Shown here: positions 1-6,232 of the stretch, one piece after another
Layout: each line of letters opens with the position of its first letter
How positions within the stretch are numbered: position 1 is the stretch's first letter
Assembly: GCA_937969395.1 (NCBI GenBank)
Contig: CALBVI010000309.1
Span: 1-11,480, forward strand
Source: an uncultured Spongiibacteraceae bacterium
GTDB taxonomy: Bacteria; Pseudomonadota; Gammaproteobacteria; Pseudomonadales; Dasaniaceae
Direction of reading: 5' to 3'
DNA length: 11,480 nt
Notes under the pieces: model-generated
Told to the model about the DNA's origin: nothing
What the model saw: the letters and a program-made list of their open reading frames with translations, nothing else
Databases searched by the model: none
Made by a program: the position numbers and the translations under genes

Positions 1-473
1 ACAATACCAACGCCATCAACAGCAGACAGCGTGTCTAAAATTAATTCTGAATATGGTTCTAGCTGCAAGGTAGTGCCATCTGCAAACAGCAAGTTAACAT
101 TACCATCTTGCGTTATTATCCGCGCACCAATAGGAAGTTTATCGCCAGCGGAAATCTTCTCCGGATTGACATCGGGGCTAAGCTTGACAGTAACATCGCC
201 GGCAACAAAGCTGACCTCCACAGGCGTCGGTGCTATTTTTAGCCAGTCAACAGGAAAACTAATAACAAAACCCGGCGGCAATTGACGCGGGTAAGCGACA
301 TTATTGACTTTATCCAACTTATACCAACAACCATCCTCTTTGGTATAACGCTCGCATAAGTCCCATAGCGTATCCCCAGGGCGCACAGTATAAAGCCAGT
401 CAGCTGCAAAACTGTTGCCACAAGGCAGTGCTATAAAAGCTATCAATAATAGTTTTAAAATGCTTTTTTTCAT
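1..473 (-). CDS. Exported LysM-FecR domain protein, 3' end outside the window
   Basis: Partial gene: 157 codons are visible from an ATG at 473, and the frame stays open to the window edge. Residues 1-23 look like a Sec signal peptide (K2, K3, hydrophobic 5-16, cleavage near SFA-AD); C18 lacks a good lipobox. Residues 26-78 form a LysM-like module (YTVRPGDTLWDLCERY, then QLPPGFVISFP), a fold that binds peptidoglycan. From about residue 84 a FecR-type segment follows, with the typical GDKLPIGARIITQDG and FADGTTLQLEPYSEL patterns. The product should be periplasmic and cell-wall associated. It starts 24 bases after the response regulator on the same strand, so the two are probably co-transcribed. 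No strong ribosome site is seen. From memory, LysM-FecR genes of this kind often precede a CHASE2-domain kinase or cyclase, which would lie left of this window. This is not a TonB-linked iron regulator: no sigma factor is present. Confidence 0.85.
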   Translation of the reverse strand, partial: MKKSILKLLLIAFIALPCGNSFAADWLYTVRPGDTLWDLCERYTKEDGCWYKLDKVNNVAYPRQLPPGFVISFPVDWLKIAPTPVEVSFVAGDVTVKLSPDVNPEKISAGDKLPIGARIITQDGNVNLLFADGTTLQLEPYSELILDTLSAVDGVGI

Positions 474-497
474 TCTTTGGTATTTACACGCCAATGA

Positions 498-1193
498 CTA
501 GACTACCGAATTATTTATTGCTTCTAAGCGGTAACCATGTTGATAGATTGTTTTAATGCAATAACCCATATCTGGATTAATATTAAGCGTACGTCTCAAT
601 CTGCTCATGTGAACATCAACAGTTCGCGTATTAAGACTTGAATCCACACCCCACACTTTTTTTAACAAATACTCTCTAGATAAAATTTTACCAATATTAC
701 TCAATAAAAACACCGCCAAATCATAATCTTTCTGAGTTACTTTAACGGGCTTATTGTCAACCAATATTGTTTTATCGTGAGTATCAATGGTTATAGGACC
801 AACGGTGATAATATCATCTGGAGAAACAATACCAGCTCGCCGCCTCATTGCCTCAAGCCTCGCCATCAACTCCATCTTACGCAAGGGTTTGACAAGATAA
901 TCATCAGCACCGGTATTTAGCGCAGTTACGATGTCTTGTTCAGTATCCCGCTGAGTTGTAAACAGCACAGGCAAGTTGTTTTTATGGTTGTTACGCAACA
1001 ATGTCAGCACATCGATACCGGTTTGATCCGGTAACTCCCAGTCGAGTATAACCATATCAAAGGTTTCACGATTACAAACAGCAATAAAACTCTGCCCCAG
1101 CGTTTCATGAACAACATCATGCCCAGCGGCCCTCAACCAATCACAAACCAATTCGGCCTGTACTGGATCATCTTCTAATATGCCAATATTCAA
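498..1193 (-). CDS. OmpR/PhoB-family response regulator
   Basis: Cytoplasmic two-component response regulator of 231 residues, a normal family length. The receiver domain (about 1-119) has the acidic pair D8-D9, phosphoacceptor D51 in the VILDWELPD strand, T79 and K102 followed by P103. All catalytic positions are therefore present and it should be phosphorylated. A winged-helix DNA-binding domain follows (about 128-226), with the family signatures KDYDLAVFLLSNIGKILSRE, TVDVHMSRLRRTL and the wing IYQHGYRL. The start is TTG at 1193. It is preceded by AGGG seven bases upstream and places the first beta strand (NIGILEDD) directly at the N terminus; no other start would preserve that strand. No histidine kinase lies in the window, so the partner is unknown. 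It heads an operon with the LysM-FecR gene. Paired TGTAAAA/TTTTACA repeats in the upstream divergent region suit a regulator that binds direct repeats. The specific target and stimulus are unknown. Confidence 0.93.
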   Translation of the reverse strand: MNIGILEDDPVQAELVCDWLRAAGHDVVHETLGQSFIAVCNRETFDMVILDWELPDQTGIDVLTLLRNNHKNNLPVLFTTQRDTEQDIVTALNTGADDYLVKPLRKMELMARLEAMRRRAGIVSPDDIITVGPITIDTHDKTILVDNKPVKVTQKDYDLAVFLLSNIGKILSREYLLKKVWGVDSSLNTRTVDVHMSRLRRTLNINPDMGYCIKTIYQHGYRLEAINNSVV

Positions 1194-1266
1194 TTTTTAT
1201 CCCTAAACCAGTTTGTGCATCAAAATTGGATTAAACCATCAAACTCTCAGCCTAACACGCCGAGAA

Positions 1267-1283
1267 TGTAAAACCTTGTAAAA
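1267..1283. promoter_or_regulatory. Tandem TGTAAAA repeat, putative response-regulator site
   Basis: Two exact TGTAAAA copies start at 1267 and 1277, a 10-base period. They lie about 74 bases upstream of the response-regulator start. Read on the minus strand they are TTTTACA-agg-TTTTACA, the same unit as the pair at 1344-1360 but facing the other way. Regulators of the OmpR/PhoB family bind direct repeats spaced by about one helical turn. That these are its sites is an inference. Confidence 0.5.
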
Positions 1284-1343
1284 ACGCTCATGGTTGCCGA
1301 CTAACGACTACCACCCACTTAAGCAAATATGCCAAGGGTTTAG

Positions 1344-1361
1344 TTTTACAGCATTTTACAG
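1344..1361. promoter_or_regulatory. Tandem TTTTACAG repeat, putative response-regulator site
   Basis: Two exact TTTTACAG copies start at 1344 and 1354, a 10-base period. They end about 70 bases before the TTG of the divergent 139-residue gene. If they overlapped a -35 region, as activator sites of this family do, the start of transcription would fall near 1390. The AT-rich TATCGTATAC at 1382-1391 could then serve as the -10 region. No good -35 consensus is seen at the repeat, which fits an activator-dependent promoter. Confidence 0.5.
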
Positions 1362-1429
1362 TTGCCAATCAATATTGTTGATATCGTATACCCACAGTTA
1401 AACAAGCGATTAAGCAACGATAAGGATTA

Positions 1430-1849
1430 TTGAAAAGTAACGAATGTATGGATACCTGTAAAGAATATTATTTTCCTGTATGTAATGATTCAATACACAG
1501 GATTAACCAGCATAGCAACTCAACAGACCGAGGAGCTTGGAGTGGTTCTTTTAAAATAATGGCATGGTTATATTCAGCCGTTAATGTAACGGGCGAATTT
1601 ACACTTGAGCTTAACTACGAAGATGAACGCGGTGAACACACTATTATTATTGATCAGTGCGAGACAGAAAATAGCAGCCATATATTACTCACTGGCCAGA
1701 AATCAATCATAGTAACGGGCATATTGTCACTGGCTAAGCTGAGAGTGCTTATAAAATCAGAATCACAGACAAAATTTAATTTACTAGAGTACGGGTTTTT
1801 AGCCAACCGAATAAGAGAGAATAAAAACTCACGACAGAAAATACTTTAA
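1430..1849 (+). CDS. Hypothetical protein, 139 residues, divergent from the response regulator
   Basis: I do not recognise this protein. It has no signal peptide and no clear membrane segment. The middle (about 38-128) alternates short hydrophobic stretches with polar turns (for example FTLELNYEDERGEHTIIID and SIIVTGILSLAKLRVLI), which suggests a beta-rich fold. Four cysteines lie at 6, 10, 18 and in the IIIDQCE segment; the tail is basic. The start is uncertain. TTG at 1430 follows AAGGA with a spacing of only 3 bases; an in-frame ATG at 1448 (residue 7) lacks a clear ribosome site. It is transcribed away from the response regulator across a 236-base region with mirrored tandem repeats, so it may belong to that regulon. 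It stands alone, with a 170-base gap before the OmpA gene. The frame is uninterrupted and does not overlap another gene, so it is probably real. Confidence 0.6.
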   Translation: MKSNECMDTCKEYYFPVCNDSIHRINQHSNSTDRGAWSGSFKIMAWLYSAVNVTGEFTLELNYEDERGEHTIIIDQCETENSSHILLTGQKSIIVTGILSLAKLRVLIKSESQTKFNLLEYGFLANRIRENKNSRQKIL

Positions 1850-1901
1850 CCACAGGTTAATATAGAAAGTACAATACAAAATAAATCCTATAAACATTAC
1901 A

Positions 1902-1950
1902 TTCATATTCTTAGTTACTTTTAGGTAAAGCCCTATAAATAGAATATGAA
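1902..1950 (+). repeat. 10-bp inverted repeat in the ompA-like gene's upstream region
   Basis: TTCATATTCT (1902-1911) is the exact reverse complement of AGAATATGAA (1941-1950), with a 29-base loop. The loop itself contains a possible small hairpin (TTAC at 1915-1918 with GTAA at 1925-1928). It is AT-rich and lacks a following T-run, so it is a poor terminator. It could be a structured leader of the OmpA message, an operator, or chance in AT-rich DNA. Confidence 0.3.
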
Positions 1951-2019
1951 CTCAAAGAACTATATAACAAACAACCATTAATAACTAAATTTTTACTCTG
2001 CATAATTAAGGAAAATATT

Positions 2020-3138
2020 ATGAAAAAACTATCACTAACACTTTTAGCATTATCCATTAGCGGCGCAGCAATTGCTGCCGAAAATGATGGATACTGGAAC
2101 ATCAACCCTACCCTTGGCTATCAACTCAATGATGATGATAGAAATCTAGATGATGATGCATTAATAGGTGTAGGACTTGAGCGCAGATTTAACCAAACAT
2201 GGGGCGCAGAATTAAAATACCTTCAAGGCACAATGGACTATACATCAACTTATAATGATGTTGACGTCAAACACTTAATCCTAGAAGGCCTATATTACGG
2301 CACCCCGAACGGCGACAGTAAAGCATTACCTTATCTAGCCGCAGGTATTGGACACGCTGAATATGACTACGGCAGCTTCGGTGGAGAAAACCAAGAAACA
2401 ACATCACTGCTCGGAGCAGGTGTTAAATATGCGTTTACTGATCGCTGGTCTACAAAAGCAGATGCGCGCTGGATGCACGGTTTTGACGACAGCAGAAATG
2501 ATGTCCTGTTTACTATTGGATTAAGCTACGTATTTGGTAAAACAAAAGCAGCGCCAATAAAAATAGCGCCAAAAAAAGCTGTCGTTATTGGCGATATCGA
2601 TAAAGACGGTGTAAATGATAACAACGACAAGTGTAACAATACGCCAGTGGGAGCATCGGTTAATTCAAGCGGCTGCGAACTTGACTCTGATAATGACGGC
2701 ATCGTAAACAGTAAAGACAAATGCCTCACTACAACAGCTGGCGCAAAAGTTGATAGCAGTGGCTGTGCAGAAAAACTAACAACCACTGAAACAATTTCAA
2801 TGAATGTTAATTTCTCTACTGGCTCTGATCAATTGACTAATGACTCTCTTACTGAAATAGAAAAAGTTGCTACGTTCATGCGTAAATATAATTCAGTTTC
2901 GGGTGTTATCGAAGGTCACACTGATAGCCGCGGAGCAGCTAGCTTTAATGAAACACTGTCTCAGTCTCGTGCAGAATCAGTTGTTAAAACACTAGTTGAT
3001 CAATACGGTATTAACTCAAGCCGCTTAAGTGCTAAAGGTTATGGCGAATCTAATCCTGTTGCGAGCAATGAGACAGCTGAGGGACGTCAACAAAACCGTA
3101 GAGTTTCAGCTGTATTCGAAGCTCAAGTTACTAAGTAA
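2020..3138 (+). CDS. OmpA/OprF-like outer-membrane protein with thrombospondin type 3 repeats
   Basis: Outer-membrane protein of 372 residues that anchors the outer membrane to peptidoglycan. Residues 1-20 are a Sec signal peptide (MKKL start, cleavage near AIA-A-E). Residues 21-172 form the predicted eight-stranded barrel (YWNINPTLGYQLND to FTIGLSYVFG). A basic, proline-containing linker follows. Two type 3 calcium-binding repeats occupy about 191-253 (D192-I-D-K-D-G and D222-S-D-N-D-G), each followed by a cysteine pair. The C-terminal OmpA domain (about 258-368) has the EGHTDSRG motif. D302 and R317 match the diaminopimelate-binding Asp/Arg pair of E. coli OmpA, including the 15-residue spacing. 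The ATG at 2020 follows AAGGA with a 7-base spacing, a strong site. The gene is monocistronic: it ends in a strong hairpin and the next gene is on the other strand. The layout resembles Pseudomonas OprF and related marine OmpA proteins. Confidence 0.93.
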   Translation: MKKLSLTLLALSISGAAIAAENDGYWNINPTLGYQLNDDDRNLDDDALIGVGLERRFNQTWGAELKYLQGTMDYTSTYNDVDVKHLILEGLYYGTPNGDSKALPYLAAGIGHAEYDYGSFGGENQETTSLLGAGVKYAFTDRWSTKADARWMHGFDDSRNDVLFTIGLSYVFGKTKAAPIKIAPKKAVVIGDIDKDGVNDNNDKCNNTPVGASVNSSGCELDSDNDGIVNSKDKCLTTTAGAKVDSSGCAEKLTTTETISMNVNFSTGSDQLTNDSLTEIEKVATFMRKYNSVSGVIEGHTDSRGAASFNETLSQSRAESVVKTLVDQYGINSSRLSAKGYGESNPVASNETAEGRQQNRRVSAVFEAQVTK

Positions 3139-3156
3139 TTTAGTATTGTAAAACTC

Positions 3157-3198
3157 GTTTATAAATAAGAGAGGCGAAGTCCTCTCTTATTTATAAAC
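3157..3198 (+). terminator. Perfect 18-bp hairpin, likely terminator of the OmpA gene
   Basis: GTTTATAAATAAGAGAGG (3157-3174) and its exact reverse complement (3181-3198) flank a 6-base loop, 19 bases after the stop. The inner GC-richer part (AGAGAGG/CCTCTCT) is followed by the T-rich TATTTAT, so the core can act as an intrinsic terminator. The symmetric AT arms may let it work in both directions, also stopping transcripts from the facing WYL gene, or may stabilise the mRNA 3' end. Confidence 0.75.
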
Positions 3199-3483
3199 AA
3201 TCAATTACCTCTTCGCAATTCAGTACCTGACACTAATCAAAAAATAATCTTTAAACCTATAGCCTTTAATGAAAAGGTCGATAATTTGATTATAACAACT
3301 TGGTCTTATCCGCGTGATTATAGGTAACAATATTTTCCCAGCTGCTACCCACCCAGATTATGCATTAAGGTAATCCTAAGATAATCGATTCATGTATAAC
3401 TGTGAGAAACAGCCTCTCACCCTCACCTCTATTAATAATACTGATTTTTCAATGAAATTAATTTGCAAACACTATCTTTAACA
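3199..3483. other. Non-coding stretch between the OmpA hairpin and the WYL gene
   Basis: No gene is seen here; both flanking genes end towards this stretch. It is AT-rich. The only structure noted is a weak 6-bp hairpin (GTGAGA 3402-3407, TCTCAC 3415-3420, 7-base loop) without a T-run on either strand. It might help end the minus-strand WYL transcript, but the evidence is thin. Confidence 0.5.
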
Positions 3484-4218
3484 TTACAAAGACGAACTAA
3501 AATCCTCAATACATTGAATAAAGCGTTTATCCCTTTTCAATTTAAATGTAGCCTTTTCAATTTTAGGTTTAGATATTCTATCCAAGCGAAAACACCTTAC
3601 ATCATTGCGCAACTCATCCCAGGCCATTGCATACCAAACAGGCCAATTTAAAAACAAATAATGAGGCTCTATTGTGCGATCTGTTTTTTCACCCTTTCCA
3701 TCTTTATAAGTAATCGTTAATTTCCTGCGTTCAAAAAATGCTTCATATAATGGCGCTAACACACCTTCAGAACTCGCCTTATAATTATCTAAAACCGTTA
3801 CTGAGGCTAAATCACCGATAAGTATTCTTTTTCTTATCTCCTGTATTCTTGATTTTTGCTCTTGTGGAAATGAAATAGCAATTTTATTTCTTATCGCTTT
3901 TAAATTGCCAAGAAATATAGGGGAGCCAATTTTTTCCATAATGGCAAGACTCAACAGTAAATCGATCACATCCCGATAATTAAGATGGAGCCTGCCAATA
4001 CCCCAGTGCCTATGCAGCCGTATACCACCACCACGACCTTGATCAGTCTCTATGGGGTAGCCCTTCTGCTTTAACACATCTAAATCACGCATAAGCGTAC
4101 GCGAGCTGACAGAGAGACGTTCTGCCAGAGAGTCAGCGGTATGATGCTCGCTGGAGTTAAGCAAGCCAGTCAATTCATCCAAACGCTCTAGTCTTGATAA
4201 TGCTTTTTTTGTAGCCAT
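3484..4218 (-). CDS. WYL-domain transcriptional regulator (YafY-like)
   Basis: Cytoplasmic one-component regulator, 244 residues from the chosen start. The N-terminal helix-turn-helix (about 8-60: RLERLDELTGLL, then TADSLAERLSVSSRTLMRDLDVLKQKGY) is of the HTH_11/DeoR-like type, followed by the usual GRGGGIRL wing. The WYL domain spans about 155-220 with YKDGKGEKTDRTIEPHYLF and WYAMAWDELRNDVRCFRLDRI. W195-Y196 stand where the W-Y-L motif is found, and the arginine-rich end should bind a ligand such as a nucleic acid or nucleotide. I chose ATG at 4218 because GGAGGAG lies 11 bases upstream. The same frame is open further upstream to a TTG at 4254 and an ATG at 4239, without comparable sites. 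It is divergent from the VOC gene, with a tandem ATGTCATA repeat between them. This is the usual arrangement of a local regulator and its target. Ligand and regulon are unknown. Confidence 0.88.
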   Translation of the reverse strand: MATKKALSRLERLDELTGLLNSSEHHTADSLAERLSVSSRTLMRDLDVLKQKGYPIETDQGRGGGIRLHRHWGIGRLHLNYRDVIDLLLSLAIMEKIGSPIFLGNLKAIRNKIAISFPQEQKSRIQEIRKRILIGDLASVTVLDNYKASSEGVLAPLYEAFFERRKLTITYKDGKGEKTDRTIEPHYLFLNWPVWYAMAWDELRNDVRCFRLDRISKPKIEKATFKLKRDKRFIQCIEDFSSSL

Positions 4219-4260
4219 AACGCTAACCACTCCTCCCATTGAACTACCGAGCAAACAAAC

Positions 4261-4278
4261 ATGTCATAAAATGTCATA
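4261..4278. promoter_or_regulatory. Tandem ATGTCATA repeat, putative WYL-regulator operator
   Basis: Exact ATGTCATA copies lie at 4261-4268 and 4271-4278, a 10-base period, inside the 126-base region between the WYL gene and the divergent VOC gene. One helical turn between copies fits binding on one face of the DNA. Assigning it to the WYL regulator rests on position only. Confidence 0.45.
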
Positions 4279-4344
4279 TTTAACAATATGATTCTTTTCG
4301 GTAAGACCTAAACGCAAAACAACCGATCAAAAAGGAATACTACA

Positions 4345-4791
4345 ATGACATATGCACCAAAAGGTTTCTCAACGTTAACACCGGTAATTATTACTGAAAA
4401 TGCCAAGGCAACCATCGAAAGCTATAAAAACGCTCTGGGCGCCAATATTGGTGGCATCATGGAATGCCCGCAGACTGGCATGGTTATGCACGCATGTCTC
4501 AACATCGCAGATTCAACTATTTTTGTTTCAGATCAGTGCCCAGACATGGGAATTAAAACAACAGAAAGACAAGAATTCTATCTCTATGTTGAAAATACCG
4601 ACAACGCATTAAAGCAAGCTAAAAACAATGGCTGGAAAGAACTGAGCGAGGCAGAGGATATGTTTTGGGGAGACCGCATAGCAACGGTCAAAGACATTGA
4701 TGGCAATACTTGGAAATTAGCTCAAAAAGTTCGAGAGGTTTCAGAGCAGGAAATAACTGAGGCTATCAACAGAATGGGAGAAAAATCCTAA
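4345..4791 (+). CDS. VOC-superfamily (PhnB/glyoxalase-like) protein
   Basis: Cytoplasmic protein of 148 residues with the vicinal-oxygen-chelate fold, one pair of beta-alpha-beta-beta-beta units. The N-terminal half has FSTLTPVIITENAKATIESYKNALGA and then MVMHACLNIADSTIFVSD. The second half has EFYLYVENTDNALKQAKNNGW and the hallmark WGDRIATVKDIDGNTWKLA. These are the patterns of PhnB-like proteins. Members range from dioxygenases and antibiotic-resistance proteins to proteins without a known reaction, so the substrate cannot be named. Of the usual metal ligands, H49 is present and the position two residues later is a cysteine rather than a larger polar residue, so metal binding is uncertain. 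The ATG at 4345 follows AAAGGA with an 8-base spacing. It lies divergent from the WYL regulator and 76 bases before the alkC start on the same strand, so both may respond to the same stress. Confidence 0.82.
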   Translation: MTYAPKGFSTLTPVIITENAKATIESYKNALGANIGGIMECPQTGMVMHACLNIADSTIFVSDQCPDMGIKTTERQEFYLYVENTDNALKQAKNNGWKELSEAEDMFWGDRIATVKDIDGNTWKLAQKVREVSEQEITEAINRMGEKS

Positions 4792-4807
4792 TTATATAAA
4801 CCAATCT

Positions 4808-4838
4808 CGTGCATACTTATATGCATAAAGTATGCACG
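4808..4838. promoter_or_regulatory. 31-base palindrome built on TGCATA before alkC
   Basis: CGTGCATACTT (4808-4818) and AAGTATGCACG (4828-4838) are exact reverse complements around a 9-base centre (ATATGCATA) that is itself nearly palindromic. TGCATA or its complement TATGCA occurs four times. There is no T-run after it, so it is not a normal terminator. It begins 16 bases after the VOC stop and ends 29 bases before the chosen alkC ATG. It overlaps an alternative ATG at 4832. It could be an operator or an mRNA hairpin. Confidence 0.5.
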
Positions 4839-4867
4839 AAAAATCGCCAACCATAACGGGAAGAATC

Positions 4868-5992
4868 ATGGCAGAACCCTTTAAAAATATGCTCAACAAA
4901 AACGTCATAACTAATATCGCCAAGCACCTTTCAAAAGCTTGGCCCGCCTTTGATAGCAAAGGCTTTATTGTTATGGCAACAGATGACCTAGACTCACTAG
5001 AACTGAAACAACGCTCCATGAGGATCACCGAGTCATTAAATCACTACTTCCCCGATGATTTCCAAGATACAGCCAACATCATTCTAAAAAGCCTTGCACC
5101 TGAAGAAGGCTATGAAATCAATGTCAACAAGAGTGACCAAGGTATTATTGGCTGGGCGATAATGCCCCTAGTTGATTATGTTGGTATTTATGGACTTGAG
5201 CACTTTGATTTATCAATGACACTGTTTAAAGAGCTTACTAAACGCTCAAGCTCAGAATTTGGTATTCGCTATTTTTTAAACCAAGACCAGCAACGCACTT
5301 TAGTGACACTAGAAACATGGCTCAATGACCCCAACCAACATGTACGCCGTTTAATATCCGAAGGAACACGCCCTCGATTACCTTGGGGAATGAGACTTCA
5401 AAACTTTGTTAAAGACCCAGCGCCAATTTTGGCTTTATTAGACAGACTAAAAGACGATAGCGAAGAATATGTACGGCGATCAGTCGCCAACAACTTGAAT
5501 GATATAGCAAAAGATCATCCTGAACTTGTAGCAAACATTGCCGAAAGCTGGTTAAAAGACGCAGACAAAAACCGGCAGAAATTAGTACGACACGCCTGCC
5601 GAACATTGATAAAACAAGGACACCAACAAACACTGCAAGCATTAGGGTATAAAACACCAAAGATCACCATGAGCTCGCTGAGTATTTTAACGCCCCGCGT
5701 TAAATTTGGCAGTGCTTTACAGTTCGCAATAACAGTCACATCAGAATCACAAAAAAGCCAGCAGCTAATGATTGATTATGCCATTCATCACTGTAAGGCT
5801 AACGGCAAAACATCAGCTAAGATCTTCAAATGGAAAGATATAAACTTAGATTCATCGAAAACGATTCACGCCAATAAAAACCATGCCATAAAAAAGATAA
5901 CCACCCGCACCTATTACGCAGGTACTCATCAATTAGAAATTTTTATTAACGGCATATCATTTGGCATTAAGAATTTTGAACTAATAATGTGA
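4868..5992 (+). CDS. alkC: AlkC-type DNA alkylation-repair glycosylase
   Basis: Base-excision repair enzyme of the AlkC/AlkD HEAT-repeat class, which removes N3-methyladenine and related lesions without flipping the base; acts on chromosomal DNA. Residues 1-about 255 are helical repeats (MLNKNVITNIAKHLSKAWPAF; HFDLSMTLFKELTKRSSSEF; DDSEEYVRRSVANNLNDIAK). The AlkC signature RRLISEGTRPRLPW lies at 160-173, just before an alpha repeat facing DNA. From about 264 the sequence becomes beta-rich (SSLSILTPRVKFGSALQFAI, then YYAGTHQLEIFINGISFG). This matches the C-terminal Ig-like domain of longer AlkC proteins such as that of Pseudomonas fluorescens. The total is 374 residues, which fits that long form. 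I chose ATG at 4868, with GGGAAG just upstream. An in-frame ATG at 4832 has no ribosome site and lies inside the palindrome. Catalytic residues cannot be assigned with certainty without an alignment. It follows the VOC gene on the same strand. Confidence 0.87.
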   Translation: MAEPFKNMLNKNVITNIAKHLSKAWPAFDSKGFIVMATDDLDSLELKQRSMRITESLNHYFPDDFQDTANIILKSLAPEEGYEINVNKSDQGIIGWAIMPLVDYVGIYGLEHFDLSMTLFKELTKRSSSEFGIRYFLNQDQQRTLVTLETWLNDPNQHVRRLISEGTRPRLPWGMRLQNFVKDPAPILALLDRLKDDSEEYVRRSVANNLNDIAKDHPELVANIAESWLKDADKNRQKLVRHACRTLIKQGHQQTLQALGYKTPKITMSSLSILTPRVKFGSALQFAITVTSESQKSQQLMIDYAIHHCKANGKTSAKIFKWKDINLDSSKTIHANKNHAIKKITTRTYYAGTHQLEIFINGISFGIKNFELIM

Positions 5993-6090
5993 CCAGCCTT
6001 ATGACAGCAAATCTAATCCAGCATAAACATTATGTATATAAATGATGTGGCTGATTAAAGCTACTTCACTGGATTTAGGCCCACTATAAG

Positions 6091-6206
6091 GATTACAATT
6101 ACGCCTCAACTCCAAGCAAGCCGAAAAGTAGCCAACATTTTCCATAAGCCTAATCACTTACACACCTTGGCATTGAACGAATCTAGCAATCCCATAAATT
6201 GTAATC
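6091..6206. repeat. 10-bp inverted repeat upstream of pabB
   Basis: GATTACAATT (6091-6100) is the exact reverse complement of AATTGTAATC (6197-6206), 96 bases apart. The 240-base region between alkC and pabB otherwise holds no gene. A weak promoter candidate is TTGAAC (6173-6178), 16 bases, TAAATT (6195-6200). The repeat could form the base of a leader structure, but with AT-rich arms chance is possible. Confidence 0.25.
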
Positions 6207-6232
6207 TCATACCGCAATCCTGAGTTAGCACA

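Noticed and set aside
31..285. Plus-strand open frame of 84 codons at the left edge
   Set aside because: It is antisense to the LysM-FecR gene, whose protein features are clear.
2526..2786. Open frame on the minus strand opposite the OmpA type 3 repeats
   Set aside because: It lies wholly inside a clear coding gene on the other strand, has biased S/L-rich composition and no ribosome site.
4219..4254. Longer WYL-regulator start at TTG 4254 or ATG 4239
   Set aside because: The strong GGAGGAG site serves ATG 4218, and the extra residues do not belong to the helix-turn-helix.
4832..4867. Longer alkC start at ATG 4832
   Set aside because: There is no ribosome site and the codon lies inside the palindrome arm; the ATG at 4868 is better supported.
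5409..5739. Two minus-strand open frames opposite alkC
   Set aside because: Both are shadows of the alkC coding frame and show no recognisable features.
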